47,276 nt of DNA from NCBI GenBank assembly GCA_023417775.1, contig JAEZEJ010000120.1, positions 1 to 47,276 of the forward strand. Direction: 5' to 3'. The notes beneath the pieces are model-generated. The model saw nothing but the letters and a program-made list of their open reading frames with translations. It was not told the DNA's origin and ran no database searches. The position numbers and the translations under genes were made by a program. The DNA comes from Actinomycetes bacterium (GTDB lineage Bacteria; Actinomycetota; Actinomycetes; Propionibacteriales; Nocardioidaceae). Shown here in pieces: positions 1 to 6,872 of this stretch (position 1 is its first letter; each line of letters begins with the position of its first letter).

Positions 1-981
1 GTCGGGTGGCGTGCCGCCCTCGGGAGGCGCGCCACCCTCGCCTGGACCGCCTCCGCCGGGATGGCCGCCGGGGGCGGCGCCGCCGGTCGGCTCGGTGGTG
101 GTGTCGACCCGGACGGTCAGCGTGGCGGTGTAGCCCGACTCGACATCGCCGCTGACGGCAGCCAGCTGCAGCTCACCGCCGTCGTCACCGAAGACGTTGT
201 CGGTGTCGAGGGTGATCCGCGAGAGGTTGTCGGCCGATCCTTCGTAGGCATCGGTCGCATAGACCGCGTCACAGGTGTCCTGGGGCAGCGCCAGCTGCGA
301 CGTCGCGATGGCGTTCGCGGCATCGGTGATGCTCTCGACATCGGGATAGACCTCGAAGTGGATATGCGGCCATCGGCCGGAGTAACAGCCCGGGACGACC
401 GAGGTGAAGGTCACCTGGCCGTCGGCATCGACCACCTGCACCCCGCGCAGGTAGGTCTCGTCCTCCAGTCCTTCGGAGTACATCGAATAACGGCCCTCGG
501 CGTCACAGTGCCAGGCGTAGACCGCGGCTCCCTCGAAGGGCACATCGCCTCCGTCCATATCGAGCACGGTGAGCGTGAAGGCCAGCGGGACGCCGTCGGC
601 GGTCGCGCCGCCGTCGATACTCGACCGGATGTCGGAGCGGACGATGCCGGACTGTTCGAGCACATCGGGGCCGTTGGAGCCGTCGGCGGGATACGGTCCG
701 GCGGTCTCGTCGGGGATCTCCCCGGCGGGCAGTCCGGATGCCCCCGCCGTCGGCGAGGCCCCGGAGGTGGTGCTCGTCCCGGAGGCCCCGCGTGAACAGG
801 CCGCGAGAGCCGCGGCGCCGATCCCGGCGCCGAGGAGGCCGAGGACTCCTCGCCGGGTGATCGCGGTGCGGATGTCGAAGGCGGCGCCCTGGTCGACGAC
901 CTCCTCATCGGGTCGGTCGAGCAGACGCCCCTCGTAGGCGGGTCCGTCCGGGGTGGGGGTGGTGTGCGGGATGCGCCTCAT
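1..981 (-). CDS. Exported intradiol ring-cleavage dioxygenase-like lipoprotein (3' end outside window)
   Basis: The visible 327 residues form an intradiol-dioxygenase-type protein, the family of protocatechuate and catechol dioxygenases that use non-haem Fe(III). The putative ligands are all present: Tyr165 in WHCDAEGRYS, then Tyr200, His206 and His208 in PGCYSGRWPHIH. The N-terminus is unusual for a catabolic enzyme. A twin-arginine segment (TRRGVLG, about residue 42) leads into a hydrophobic stretch and a lipobox ending at Cys62 (LAAC), so it is probably Tat-exported and lipid-anchored. After about residue 300 the protein becomes a Gly/Pro-rich tail that continues beyond the window edge. 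A GAGAGGAG Shine-Dalgarno precedes the ATG. No aromatic catabolism genes lie next to it, so the substrate is unknown. Such exported homologues are common in actinobacteria. The family call is firm; the activity is inferred. Confidence 0.85.
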   Translation of the reverse strand, partial: MRRIPHTTPTPDGPAYEGRLLDRPDEEVVDQGAAFDIRTAITRRGVLGLLGAGIGAAALAACSRGASGTSTTSGASPTAGASGLPAGEIPDETAGPYPADGSNGPDVLEQSGIVRSDIRSSIDGGATADGVPLAFTLTVLDMDGGDVPFEGAAVYAWHCDAEGRYSMYSEGLEDETYLRGVQVVDADGQVTFTSVVPGCYSGRWPHIHFEVYPDVESITDAANAIATSQLALPQDTCDAVYATDAYEGSADNLSRITLDTDNVFGDDGGELQLAAVSGDVESGYTATLTVRVDTTTEPTGGAAPGGHPGGGGPGEGGAPPEGGTPPD

Positions 982-1113
982 GGTGGCGGCTCCTCTCGGT
1001 GGTGGCCTGATGAGGACCAGCGTGGTCGGCGAGACCGGACGGGCGCTGTGTCCTCGCTGTGCGGTCCCTGTGAGCGTCGAGCTCCGTCGCCGAGCGGCTG
1101 TGCTCGATCGGCG

Positions 1114-1119
1114 TACGCT
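1114..1119 (+). promoter_or_regulatory. -10 hexamer TACGCT, probable leaderless promoter
   Basis: TACGCT ends 7 nt before the ATG of the DUF3533 membrane protein. That spacing would place transcription initiation at or next to the start codon. No Shine-Dalgarno is visible. Confidence 0.5.
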
Positions 1120-1126
1120 GTCGCCG

Positions 1127-2419
1127 ATGGCCTCTTCCACCCCGCGCTCCGGCGCCGAGCTCGTCCCCGAGGACATCCATGCCGCGCCGCCCGAGCGATC
1201 GGCCTATCGCCGCTGGTTCGCCGGGTTACACCCGTCACTGCAGCTCGTGCTGCTGCAGCTGTGGATGCCGGTCTTCATGGCGATCATGTTCGTGCTCTGC
1301 TATGTCGCGGCCTTCCAGCACACGGCGCCGCGCGAGGTGCCGGTCGGCATCGTCGGCGAGTCGTCCGCGGTGCAGGAGTACCAGTCGGCCGCGGACGAGA
1401 AGATGCCCGGGGCGTGGGCCTTCGAGCCGGTCACCGATGCGGAGGCCGGACGCGAGGCAGTACGGTCCGGTGAGCTCGCCGCCGCCTACGATGTCGAGGC
1501 CGATACGCTCATCGTCGCCGCGGCTCACCAGGCGCAGACGGCCACGCTGATACCGACCTATGTCGGACCGTTGCTGAACGCACAGGATCCGCCGGAGCGC
1601 GATGACATCGCTCCCCTGCCGATCGGCGACGTGGGGATGACGCCCATGTACCTGATGCTGGCGTGGTGCATCTCGGGTTATCTCGCGGCGATGTTCATCG
1701 GACTGATGGGCGCTCCCCTGCGGCGTCTGACCCGGTTCATGGTGATCGGCGGCGGATCGCTGCTGCTGTCCTTCATCACCGCCTTCCTCGTGTCACCGGT
1801 CCTCGGCGCCATCGAGGGTCACTTCTGGCAGCTGTGGGGTCTCGGCTGGGCGTGGGCTGCGGCCATCGGCCTGGCCGTGAACGGGTTGAGCTATTTCTGC
1901 GGCCGGTTCATCGCCGCGCCCGCGATGACGATCTTCATCTTCCTCTCCATTCCCGCCTCCGGGGCCGCCTTCCCCGAGTGGTTCATGCCCGAACCGTTCC
2001 GATGGCTCAACCACGTGGTGGTCGGATCGGGTATCACCGAGATGCTCAAGCGCCTCGTCTACGATGTCGGCCCCGGGTACGGCCGGGGGTGGGCGATGCT
2101 GCTCTGCTATGCCGTCATCGGGCTGCTGCTCACCGCGGTCGGCAAGCCGTTCTGGGAGTGGCGGCGCGTGCGGCGGATGCTCCGCGGCAAGACCACGATG
2201 ATGCAGGACGCTCAGCGCGCCAACGGCCGTCAGCACGAGCAGGACCGCGACGCGATCCTCGCGGGCTACGGTCTCGCCGCCACCTCGGACGGCTTCATCG
2301 TGCACCAGCGGTCGGCCGCCGAACTCGACGAGCCGACCGACGGCTGGGGTCTCGCCACCCCACTGGAGGGCGACTTGGACGGCCCGCATCATGGTGAGCG
2401 CCCCGGCCGGCACCTCTGA
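1127..2419 (+). CDS. DUF3533 / ABC-2-type multipass membrane protein
   Basis: This is a 430-residue integral membrane protein. One transmembrane helix lies near residues 35-57, followed by an extracytoplasmic segment of roughly 110 residues. Four or five further helices run from about residue 170 to 350, and the C-terminus is hydrophilic. This is the DUF3533 (SNG1-like, related to YhgE/Pip and ABC-2 permeases) arrangement. No ATPase partner is adjacent, so a transport role cannot be assigned. The frame is open further upstream, but the chosen ATG begins with MASSTPRSG and sits 7 nt after a TACGCT hexamer. It is divergent from the dioxygenase gene and convergent with the SDR gene. The family assignment is by architecture and remote resemblance. 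Confidence 0.75.
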   Translation: MASSTPRSGAELVPEDIHAAPPERSAYRRWFAGLHPSLQLVLLQLWMPVFMAIMFVLCYVAAFQHTAPREVPVGIVGESSAVQEYQSAADEKMPGAWAFEPVTDAEAGREAVRSGELAAAYDVEADTLIVAAAHQAQTATLIPTYVGPLLNAQDPPERDDIAPLPIGDVGMTPMYLMLAWCISGYLAAMFIGLMGAPLRRLTRFMVIGGGSLLLSFITAFLVSPVLGAIEGHFWQLWGLGWAWAAAIGLAVNGLSYFCGRFIAAPAMTIFIFLSIPASGAAFPEWFMPEPFRWLNHVVVGSGITEMLKRLVYDVGPGYGRGWAMLLCYAVIGLLLTAVGKPFWEWRRVRRMLRGKTTMMQDAQRANGRQHEQDRDAILAGYGLAATSDGFIVHQRSAAELDEPTDGWGLATPLEGDLDGPHHGERPGRHL

Positions 2420-2437
2420 GCGCGCCGACGAGCGGTC

Positions 2438-3271
2438 TCAGTCGCCGGACCGGCGCCATCTCCCGAAGCCGCCTTCGCTGCTGATCGTCTGCCCGACGAT
2501 CCACCGCGCTTCATCGGTGAGGAGCCAGGCGATGAGCCGCGCCGGGTCGTCGGGTTCTCCGTAGCGGCCGGCGGGGAACATCGGCCGGACCGCTCGCATC
2601 ATCTCCTCGGTCAGGTAACCGGTATCGACGGGACCGGGATTGACGGTGTTGACGCGGATGCCGCGGTCGGCCAGCTGGTCGGCGATGGTGGTGGTGACGC
2701 CGGCGAGGGCCGCCTTGGCTGCCGCATAGGCGACCTCGCCGGGCATCGGCCCCAGCCCCTGGCCCGATGTGAGGAAGATGATCGAGCCGGTGTCGCCCTC
2801 GGCGTGTTGCGCCGCGAAGGCTTGCGCCAGCAGGATCGACGCTCGCGCATCGACGGCCCAGTGCCGATCGAGCTCTCTCGCGCTGAGCTCGCCGATCGCT
2901 CCATCGGAACCGCTGAGTGCCTGATTGCAGACCAGAGCATCCACTCTCCCGAATTCCGCGACCGCGGCGGCGATGACCCGCTCGGGTGCTCCTTCCGCCG
3001 CGAGGTCCGCAGGCAGGTCGGCCAGGCGGGCCTCGCCGATGAGGTGGCCCCGTACGCCGTCCAGCACGAGACCGATGTCATCGGAACCCCATGGCTGCTC
3101 ATGGTCGTGATCGGTGAAGTGATGGCAGAAGACACTCGCACCATAGGCCGCGAGCCGGCAGGCGAGGGCATAGCCGATGCCCGCACGGCGGCTGACCCCG
3201 GTCACCACCACCGTCCGGCCACGCAGGGGCAGCGGATCGCGGGCGAGCGCGTTCGGAGGCGGAGTGTGCAT
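2438..3271 (-). CDS. SDR family oxidoreductase
   Basis: This is a classical short-chain dehydrogenase/reductase of 277 residues. The nucleotide-binding glycine motif is TGVSRRAGIG near the N-terminus, and the active site is a Ser in LTSGQG followed by YAAAK (Tyr-x-x-x-Lys). The NPGPVDTGY stretch after the active site is typical of FabG-like members. It probably reduces a keto group with NAD(P)H; the substrate is not deducible. The start was placed at MHTPPPNALARD because the open frame upstream codes only low-complexity arginine- and proline-rich sequence. It lies 26 bp downstream of the DUF222 gene in the same direction, so it could be read through from the SOS-controlled promoter. Confidence 0.85.
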   Translation of the reverse strand: MHTPPPNALARDPLPLRGRTVVVTGVSRRAGIGYALACRLAAYGASVFCHHFTDHDHEQPWGSDDIGLVLDGVRGHLIGEARLADLPADLAAEGAPERVIAAAVAEFGRVDALVCNQALSGSDGAIGELSARELDRHWAVDARASILLAQAFAAQHAEGDTGSIIFLTSGQGLGPMPGEVAYAAAKAALAGVTTTIADQLADRGIRVNTVNPGPVDTGYLTEEMMRAVRPMFPAGRYGEPDDPARLIAWLLTDEARWIVGQTISSEGGFGRWRRSGD

Positions 3272-3297
3272 GGATCTCAGTAGATCAGCCGGCCCGG

Positions 3298-4527
3298 TCA
3301 GCTGGCGTGGCGGTGGCCGTAGGTCTGGTGGTGGACGGCGCGTTGGTGCTCGAGTGCGCGTCGTCGTCGGTGGCGTGGGTGGCTGCCGGGCAGGATGCGG
3401 TGGTGTCTGTCGGTGAACTGGTGGGTGGTGGGGTCGATGACGATATCGCCCGCATGAACGGCCCGGTGGCATCGGGGACATAAGCCGACGAGGTTCTCTA
3501 GGTCGGTGGGACCACCTGCGGACCACCAGATCACATGATGGATATGGACCACGGGTGCCCGACATCCCGGTGAAGCACATTCATGCCCCTGCCGGACCAG
3601 GATGGCGGTGCGTTGTCGCGGTGTGGCCAGGCGGTGACTGCGTCCAACGTCCAGAACCCCGTCCTTGCCGCCGGTCGCGACGGGGGTGAGGTCGGCTTCG
3701 CAGAGCATCTCCTGCAGCTGCCGTGTCCCGATGCTCCCGAACCCGATGAGCTCACCCGTCCCGGACTCATCTGCCAGGGTGGTCGCATCAACAGTGAGCG
3801 TGAGGTGAGGGCGGACGCCCCTGTCGCCCGGGAGTCCGTTGTTCAGGACCGAGTCGAGGAGCCGTTCGAGGCCGTCGACCCGCCGCTGCGCACACGTGCG
3901 CGGATCCTCCGCACCCGCTGGTGCCGACAACGACTGCAACAACGTCTTCAGCTTGGACCCGGTCGTGGAGTTGAGGAAGCCATTCACGTGGAATCCGTCG
4001 GGGACCGGGTTGACCTGAAAGTCCTCTCGCGCCATCCCATCAATCCACGCCTGGTCGAGTTCGTCCGGATACACCGCATCGCGCAACGTCCGGACCATCT
4101 CACGCAGAGCACCAGGCTCATGACATGACGCCACATCGAGAAGCTCGGGCACCATCTCACGGGTAGGCGACCCTCCCACATGAGTCACCGCATAGGACAG
4201 ATGCTTCACATGCTCCAACGACACCTCGCCAGCCGAGGCCAACGCCGCGGCTTCGGGGATCTGACGCAACGTCAACCCGGACCTGACCAGTTCATTCGCC
4301 CGGCGAGAACTCACTCGCAGCTGGTCCCGCAACCAGGACTTCACCGAGCTATAGCCCTCGGACTCGTGCTCCAAGGTCTCGGCCATCTCCGCCGTCAACT
4401 GCGCCTTCGCAGCATCAATCGCATTACTCGCCTGCTCCAGCGCGCGCAGCGCGTCCGTCGAGGGAGGAAACGCCTCCAACAGCGCCGCGGTCTCCCGCAG
4501 CCGCTGCACCAGATCCCCCGAACCCAT
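3298..4527 (-). CDS. DUF222 (13E12 repeat) HNH endonuclease, SOS-controlled
   Basis: The 409-residue protein has an N-terminal helical DUF222 domain (about 1-260) and a C-terminal HNH nuclease domain (about 310-375). The nuclease part shows ECASPGC, the HIHH core, an Asn in LENLVGLC and CPRCH, giving the paired-Cys zinc site and the HNH metal centre. The tail is rich in His and Arg. This matches the 13E12-repeat family that is multicopy in many actinobacteria; its biological role is not settled. The ATG is 6 nt from a TAGCAT hexamer. A perfect LexA-type palindrome immediately precedes that hexamer, so induction by DNA damage is likely. Members of this family are reported in the LexA regulon of M. 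tuberculosis, which supports the reading. Confidence 0.92.
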   Translation of the reverse strand: MGSGDLVQRLRETAALLEAFPPSTDALRALEQASNAIDAAKAQLTAEMAETLEHESEGYSSVKSWLRDQLRVSSRRANELVRSGLTLRQIPEAAALASAGEVSLEHVKHLSYAVTHVGGSPTREMVPELLDVASCHEPGALREMVRTLRDAVYPDELDQAWIDGMAREDFQVNPVPDGFHVNGFLNSTTGSKLKTLLQSLSAPAGAEDPRTCAQRRVDGLERLLDSVLNNGLPGDRGVRPHLTLTVDATTLADESGTGELIGFGSIGTRQLQEMLCEADLTPVATGGKDGVLDVGRSHRLATPRQRTAILVRQGHECASPGCRAPVVHIHHVIWWSAGGPTDLENLVGLCPRCHRAVHAGDIVIDPTTHQFTDRHHRILPGSHPRHRRRRALEHQRAVHHQTYGHRHAS

Positions 4528-4533
4528 ACCCCC

Positions 4534-4539
4534 ATGCTA
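4534..4539 (-). promoter_or_regulatory. -10 hexamer TAGCAT of the DUF222-HNH gene
   Basis: On the minus strand TAGCAT ends 6 nt before the ATG. It abuts the SOS palindrome, so a bound LexA would occlude the promoter. Confidence 0.55.
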
Positions 4540-4555
4540 TCGAACACATGTTCGA
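4540..4555. promoter_or_regulatory. SOS (LexA) box, perfect 16-bp palindrome
   Basis: TCGAACACATGTTCGA is an exact inverted repeat and matches the actinobacterial LexA consensus TCGAAC-N4-GTTCGA at every defined base. It lies 12 bp upstream of the DUF222-HNH start, directly next to its -10 hexamer. The Nudix gene starts 68 bp away on the other side, so control of that gene is less likely. I noticed no other copy in the window. Confidence 0.85.
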
Positions 4556-4611
4556 CCACCAAGAAGTGACACGCCGCATATCGCGATGGATATCCACCCC
4601 TCACGCCACCG

Positions 4612-4617
4612 TAGGCT
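4612..4617 (+). promoter_or_regulatory. -10 hexamer TAGGCT, probable leaderless promoter
   Basis: TAGGCT ends 6 nt before the ATG of the Nudix hydrolase, which has no Shine-Dalgarno. It would drive the Nudix and AadA-like pair. Confidence 0.5.
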
Positions 4618-4623
4618 CACGAC

Positions 4624-5100
4624 ATGAAGCACCACACCCAGAAGGTCGTCTGCTACATCGTCCACGACGATCATCTGCTGGTCTTCAGGCACCGCGATGT
4701 CTCCGCCGAGATCGTCGGCATCCAGGTGCCGGCCGGCACCATCGAGGCCGGGGAGACCCCCGCCGAGGCGGCAGCCCGCGAAGGCCATGAGGAGACCGGC
4801 CTCTACCCCCGAGTGGTCCACGCGCTCGGCAGCTCTGAATACGACCTGTCGCCCACCCGGCCCGAGATCGCGACGCGGCACTTCTTCTGGATGGAGGTCG
4901 ACGATGCCGATCTCTCCGCGCGCTGGGAGGCAGGCGAGGACGACCCCTCGGACGACGGACCACCACAACGCTGGACCTGCTGGTGGCTGCCGCTGCGTCA
5001 TGCCCATGTCCTCAGCGCCGGCTTCGGCGTGATGATCGGACGGCTCTGCGACCAGCTCGCCTCCACCGCCGACGCGAGCGCGTCCGCACGCGACGACTAG
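4624..5100 (+). CDS. NUDIX hydrolase
   Basis: This 158-residue protein has a complete Nudix box near residues 40-62 (GTIEAGE, then RE-x2-EE-x-GL). That motif binds Mg2+ and cleaves nucleoside diphosphate-linked substrates. A Gly occupies the position after RE that is usually hydrophobic, a small deviation. The C-terminal 50 residues are acidic and Trp-rich and give no substrate clue. The gene ends 5 bp before the aminoglycoside nucleotidyltransferase-like gene and probably shares its transcript. Nudix enzymes are common beside resistance-like genes, but a functional link here is only inference. Confidence 0.88.
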   Translation: MKHHTQKVVCYIVHDDHLLVFRHRDVSAEIVGIQVPAGTIEAGETPAEAAAREGHEETGLYPRVVHALGSSEYDLSPTRPEIATRHFFWMEVDDADLSARWEAGEDDPSDDGPPQRWTCWWLPLRHAHVLSAGFGVMIGRLCDQLASTADASASARDD

Positions 5101-5105
5101 CCCGC

Positions 5106-5897
5106 ATGCCGTGTCCGTCGACATCACCCCTCCGGCAGCTGCTCGCTCCGGTCATCGCGCACGTCCGGGGCCGTGACCCCGGCGGCATCATCGGCCTCTA
5201 CCTCTACGGTTCGGCGGTCTCATTACTCCGACCGGACAGCGATGTCGATCTCCTCCTCCTGACCCGGCGTTCGCTCACCGCAGAGGAGCGCGCCGAGCTG
5301 ATCGCCCTCCTGCTGGTGCACTCCGGGTGGCGTGGCCACGCCGATCGTTTTCCCGATGCCGCGGAGAGACGCCCTCTCGAGCTCACCAGCCTGGTACTCG
5401 ATGATGTCCGCCCGCTGCCCGAGCACCCACTGCGCGACTTCCAGTTCGGCGAGTGGAGGCGTGCCGAACTCCTCGACGGGACGCTCCCACCCCCTGAGAG
5501 GGACCCCGATATCGTCACTCTGCTGGCGACAGCACAGCATGAGCACCGGGCGCTGCTCGGGCCACCGCTGGGAGATCTTCTCGACACCGTCTCCCCCGAT
5601 CTTCTCCATCGCACCGTCATCGCCAGCATTCCAGCGCTGATCGAGGACTTGGAGGGCGACGAACGCCATGTCCTACTGACCCTCGCGCGGATCGTGGTGA
5701 CGGCTCGCACCGGCCGGATCGTCGCCAAGGACGTCGCCGCCGACCACGTCGCGTTCGATCTCATGGAGGCCGAGCGCGAGCTGCTGGAGCAGGCACGGGA
5801 CGGCTATCGTGGCATTAGCGAAGACGACTGGAGTGGCCTCACCGGACGCACCGCGGCACTAGCCCGCCACCTCGCCGACCTGGCACGAACGCGATGA
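5106..5897 (+). CDS. AadA-like aminoglycoside nucleotidyltransferase
   Basis: The 263-residue length matches AadA, the ANT(3'')(9) enzyme that adenylylates streptomycin and spectinomycin. The nucleotidyltransferase signature is intact: Gly35-Ser36, then Asp46 and Asp48 in SDVDL, with Glu92 in the position of the catalytic base. The FGEWRR segment (Trp117) and the C-terminal block DERHVLLTLARI...KDVAADH resemble AadA closely and form the drug-binding helical domain. There is no integron, IS element or attC site nearby, and base composition is like the neighbours, so it looks chromosomal rather than recently acquired. The start was set just after the Nudix stop, before MPCPSTS. Family membership is strong; actual resistance is untested. 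Confidence 0.85.
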   Translation: MPCPSTSPLRQLLAPVIAHVRGRDPGGIIGLYLYGSAVSLLRPDSDVDLLLLTRRSLTAEERAELIALLLVHSGWRGHADRFPDAAERRPLELTSLVLDDVRPLPEHPLRDFQFGEWRRAELLDGTLPPPERDPDIVTLLATAQHEHRALLGPPLGDLLDTVSPDLLHRTVIASIPALIEDLEGDERHVLLTLARIVVTARTGRIVAKDVAADHVAFDLMEAERELLEQARDGYRGISEDDWSGLTGRTAALARHLADLARTR

Positions 5898-5900
5898 CCT

Positions 5901-6734
5901 CTACCCATCCCCTTGAACGAACCCGGCGATGAGCTCCGCGAGCAGCTCGGGGCGGTCCTCGGGCACGAGCGTCGAGGCGCCTTCGACGATCTCCAGTCGC
6001 GCATCCGGGTAGAGCGCCGCGAGTTGAGGACCATGAGCCGCCGGCATGAGCGAGTCCTCGGTGGCCCAGACGATCAGCACCGGCCGGGTGAAGGCGCGCC
6101 ACTGCTGTGACAGCCGGAGCAGTTCGGCACGAGGCGGACTGCCCGTGGCGAAGGCCACGAAATCGCGACGGATCCGCGGGTCCTCGGTCGCCGGACGGAA
6201 CCAGTCCGCGATCAGCTCATCGGGCAGACCGACGACCGACATCCCACCGTAGCCGCGCTTCATCTGCCGGAATGCCCGTAGCCGCATCAACCGCAGCAGG
6301 AGCCCGAATCCGCCCGGGACTCTGCCGGCGACGGACATGATCTTCGCCGGGCCGGGCGGGAAGTTGTCGAAGGCCTCGCAGGCCACCAGCACCAGCCGCC
6401 CGATCCGCTCGGTGCGTCCGTCGTTGATGAGGAACTGGCCACCGCCCCAATCGTTGAGCACCAGCGTGACGTCGCGGAGATCGAGTGCATCGAGGAGATC
6501 GCCCAGGATGCGCGCCACTCCCCGCTGCGAGAGATCGGCGCCGGGACTCATCGGCAGACGATGACCGCCGATCGGCAGGATCGGGGCGATCACGCGGAGT
6601 CCGGGCAGCAGCGGCACCACCTTGCGCCAGACCCGATGATCCATGGGGACTCCGTGGCACAGCACCACCACCGGACCGTCGCCACCGGTGTCCTGGTACT
6701 CGACCGGGCCGGCCTCCAACTCGACGACGGCCAT
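5901..6734 (-). CDS. Alpha/beta-fold hydrolase, dehalogenase-like, apparent loss of catalytic His
   Basis: The 277-residue protein has the alpha/beta-hydrolase layout. The oxyanion-hole region is CHGVP at about residue 27, and the nucleophile elbow is LNDWGGG with Asp95. Asp followed by Trp is the arrangement of haloalkane and fluoroacetate dehalogenases rather than Ser esterases. The acid Asp227 is in WATEDS. The His normally found in a [S]H[F]..ED.PE block is absent: the corresponding segment reads GASTLVPEDRPE with Thr255. Reading the codons directly confirms ACG there. It may therefore be inactive, use another His, or carry out a half-reaction. The start at MAVVELEAG has a GAGAGAGG ribosome-binding site. 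It converges with the AadA-like gene 3 bp away. Confidence 0.82.
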   Translation of the reverse strand: MAVVELEAGPVEYQDTGGDGPVVVLCHGVPMDHRVWRKVVPLLPGLRVIAPILPIGGHRLPMSPGADLSQRGVARILGDLLDALDLRDVTLVLNDWGGGQFLINDGRTERIGRLVLVACEAFDNFPPGPAKIMSVAGRVPGGFGLLLRLMRLRAFRQMKRGYGGMSVVGLPDELIADWFRPATEDPRIRRDFVAFATGSPPRAELLRLSQQWRAFTRPVLIVWATEDSLMPAAHGPQLAALYPDARLEIVEGASTLVPEDRPELLAELIAGFVQGDG

Positions 6735-6858
6735 GGCGCCACCTCTCTCGCTGACCGAAGGGTGGACCTCATCCTCCCAGAGCCGTGGCGAACGAGGAAG
6801 CCTCTGCGCGGCCACCGGCCGTTCACCTGACCGCCGTTCCCAGGTCGTCTCGCCGCTC

Positions 6859-6864
6859 TAACGT
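6859..6864 (+). promoter_or_regulatory. -10 hexamer TAACGT, probable leaderless promoter
   Basis: TAACGT ends 8 nt before the GTG start of the surface protein gene. No Shine-Dalgarno is visible in the gap. Confidence 0.45.
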
Positions 6865-6872
6865 CTCGGCAC

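Noticed and set aside
4983..5105. Upstream extension of the AadA-like frame
   Set aside because: It overlaps the Nudix gene in another frame and codes Arg-rich sequence; the ATG just after the Nudix stop gives the usual AadA length.
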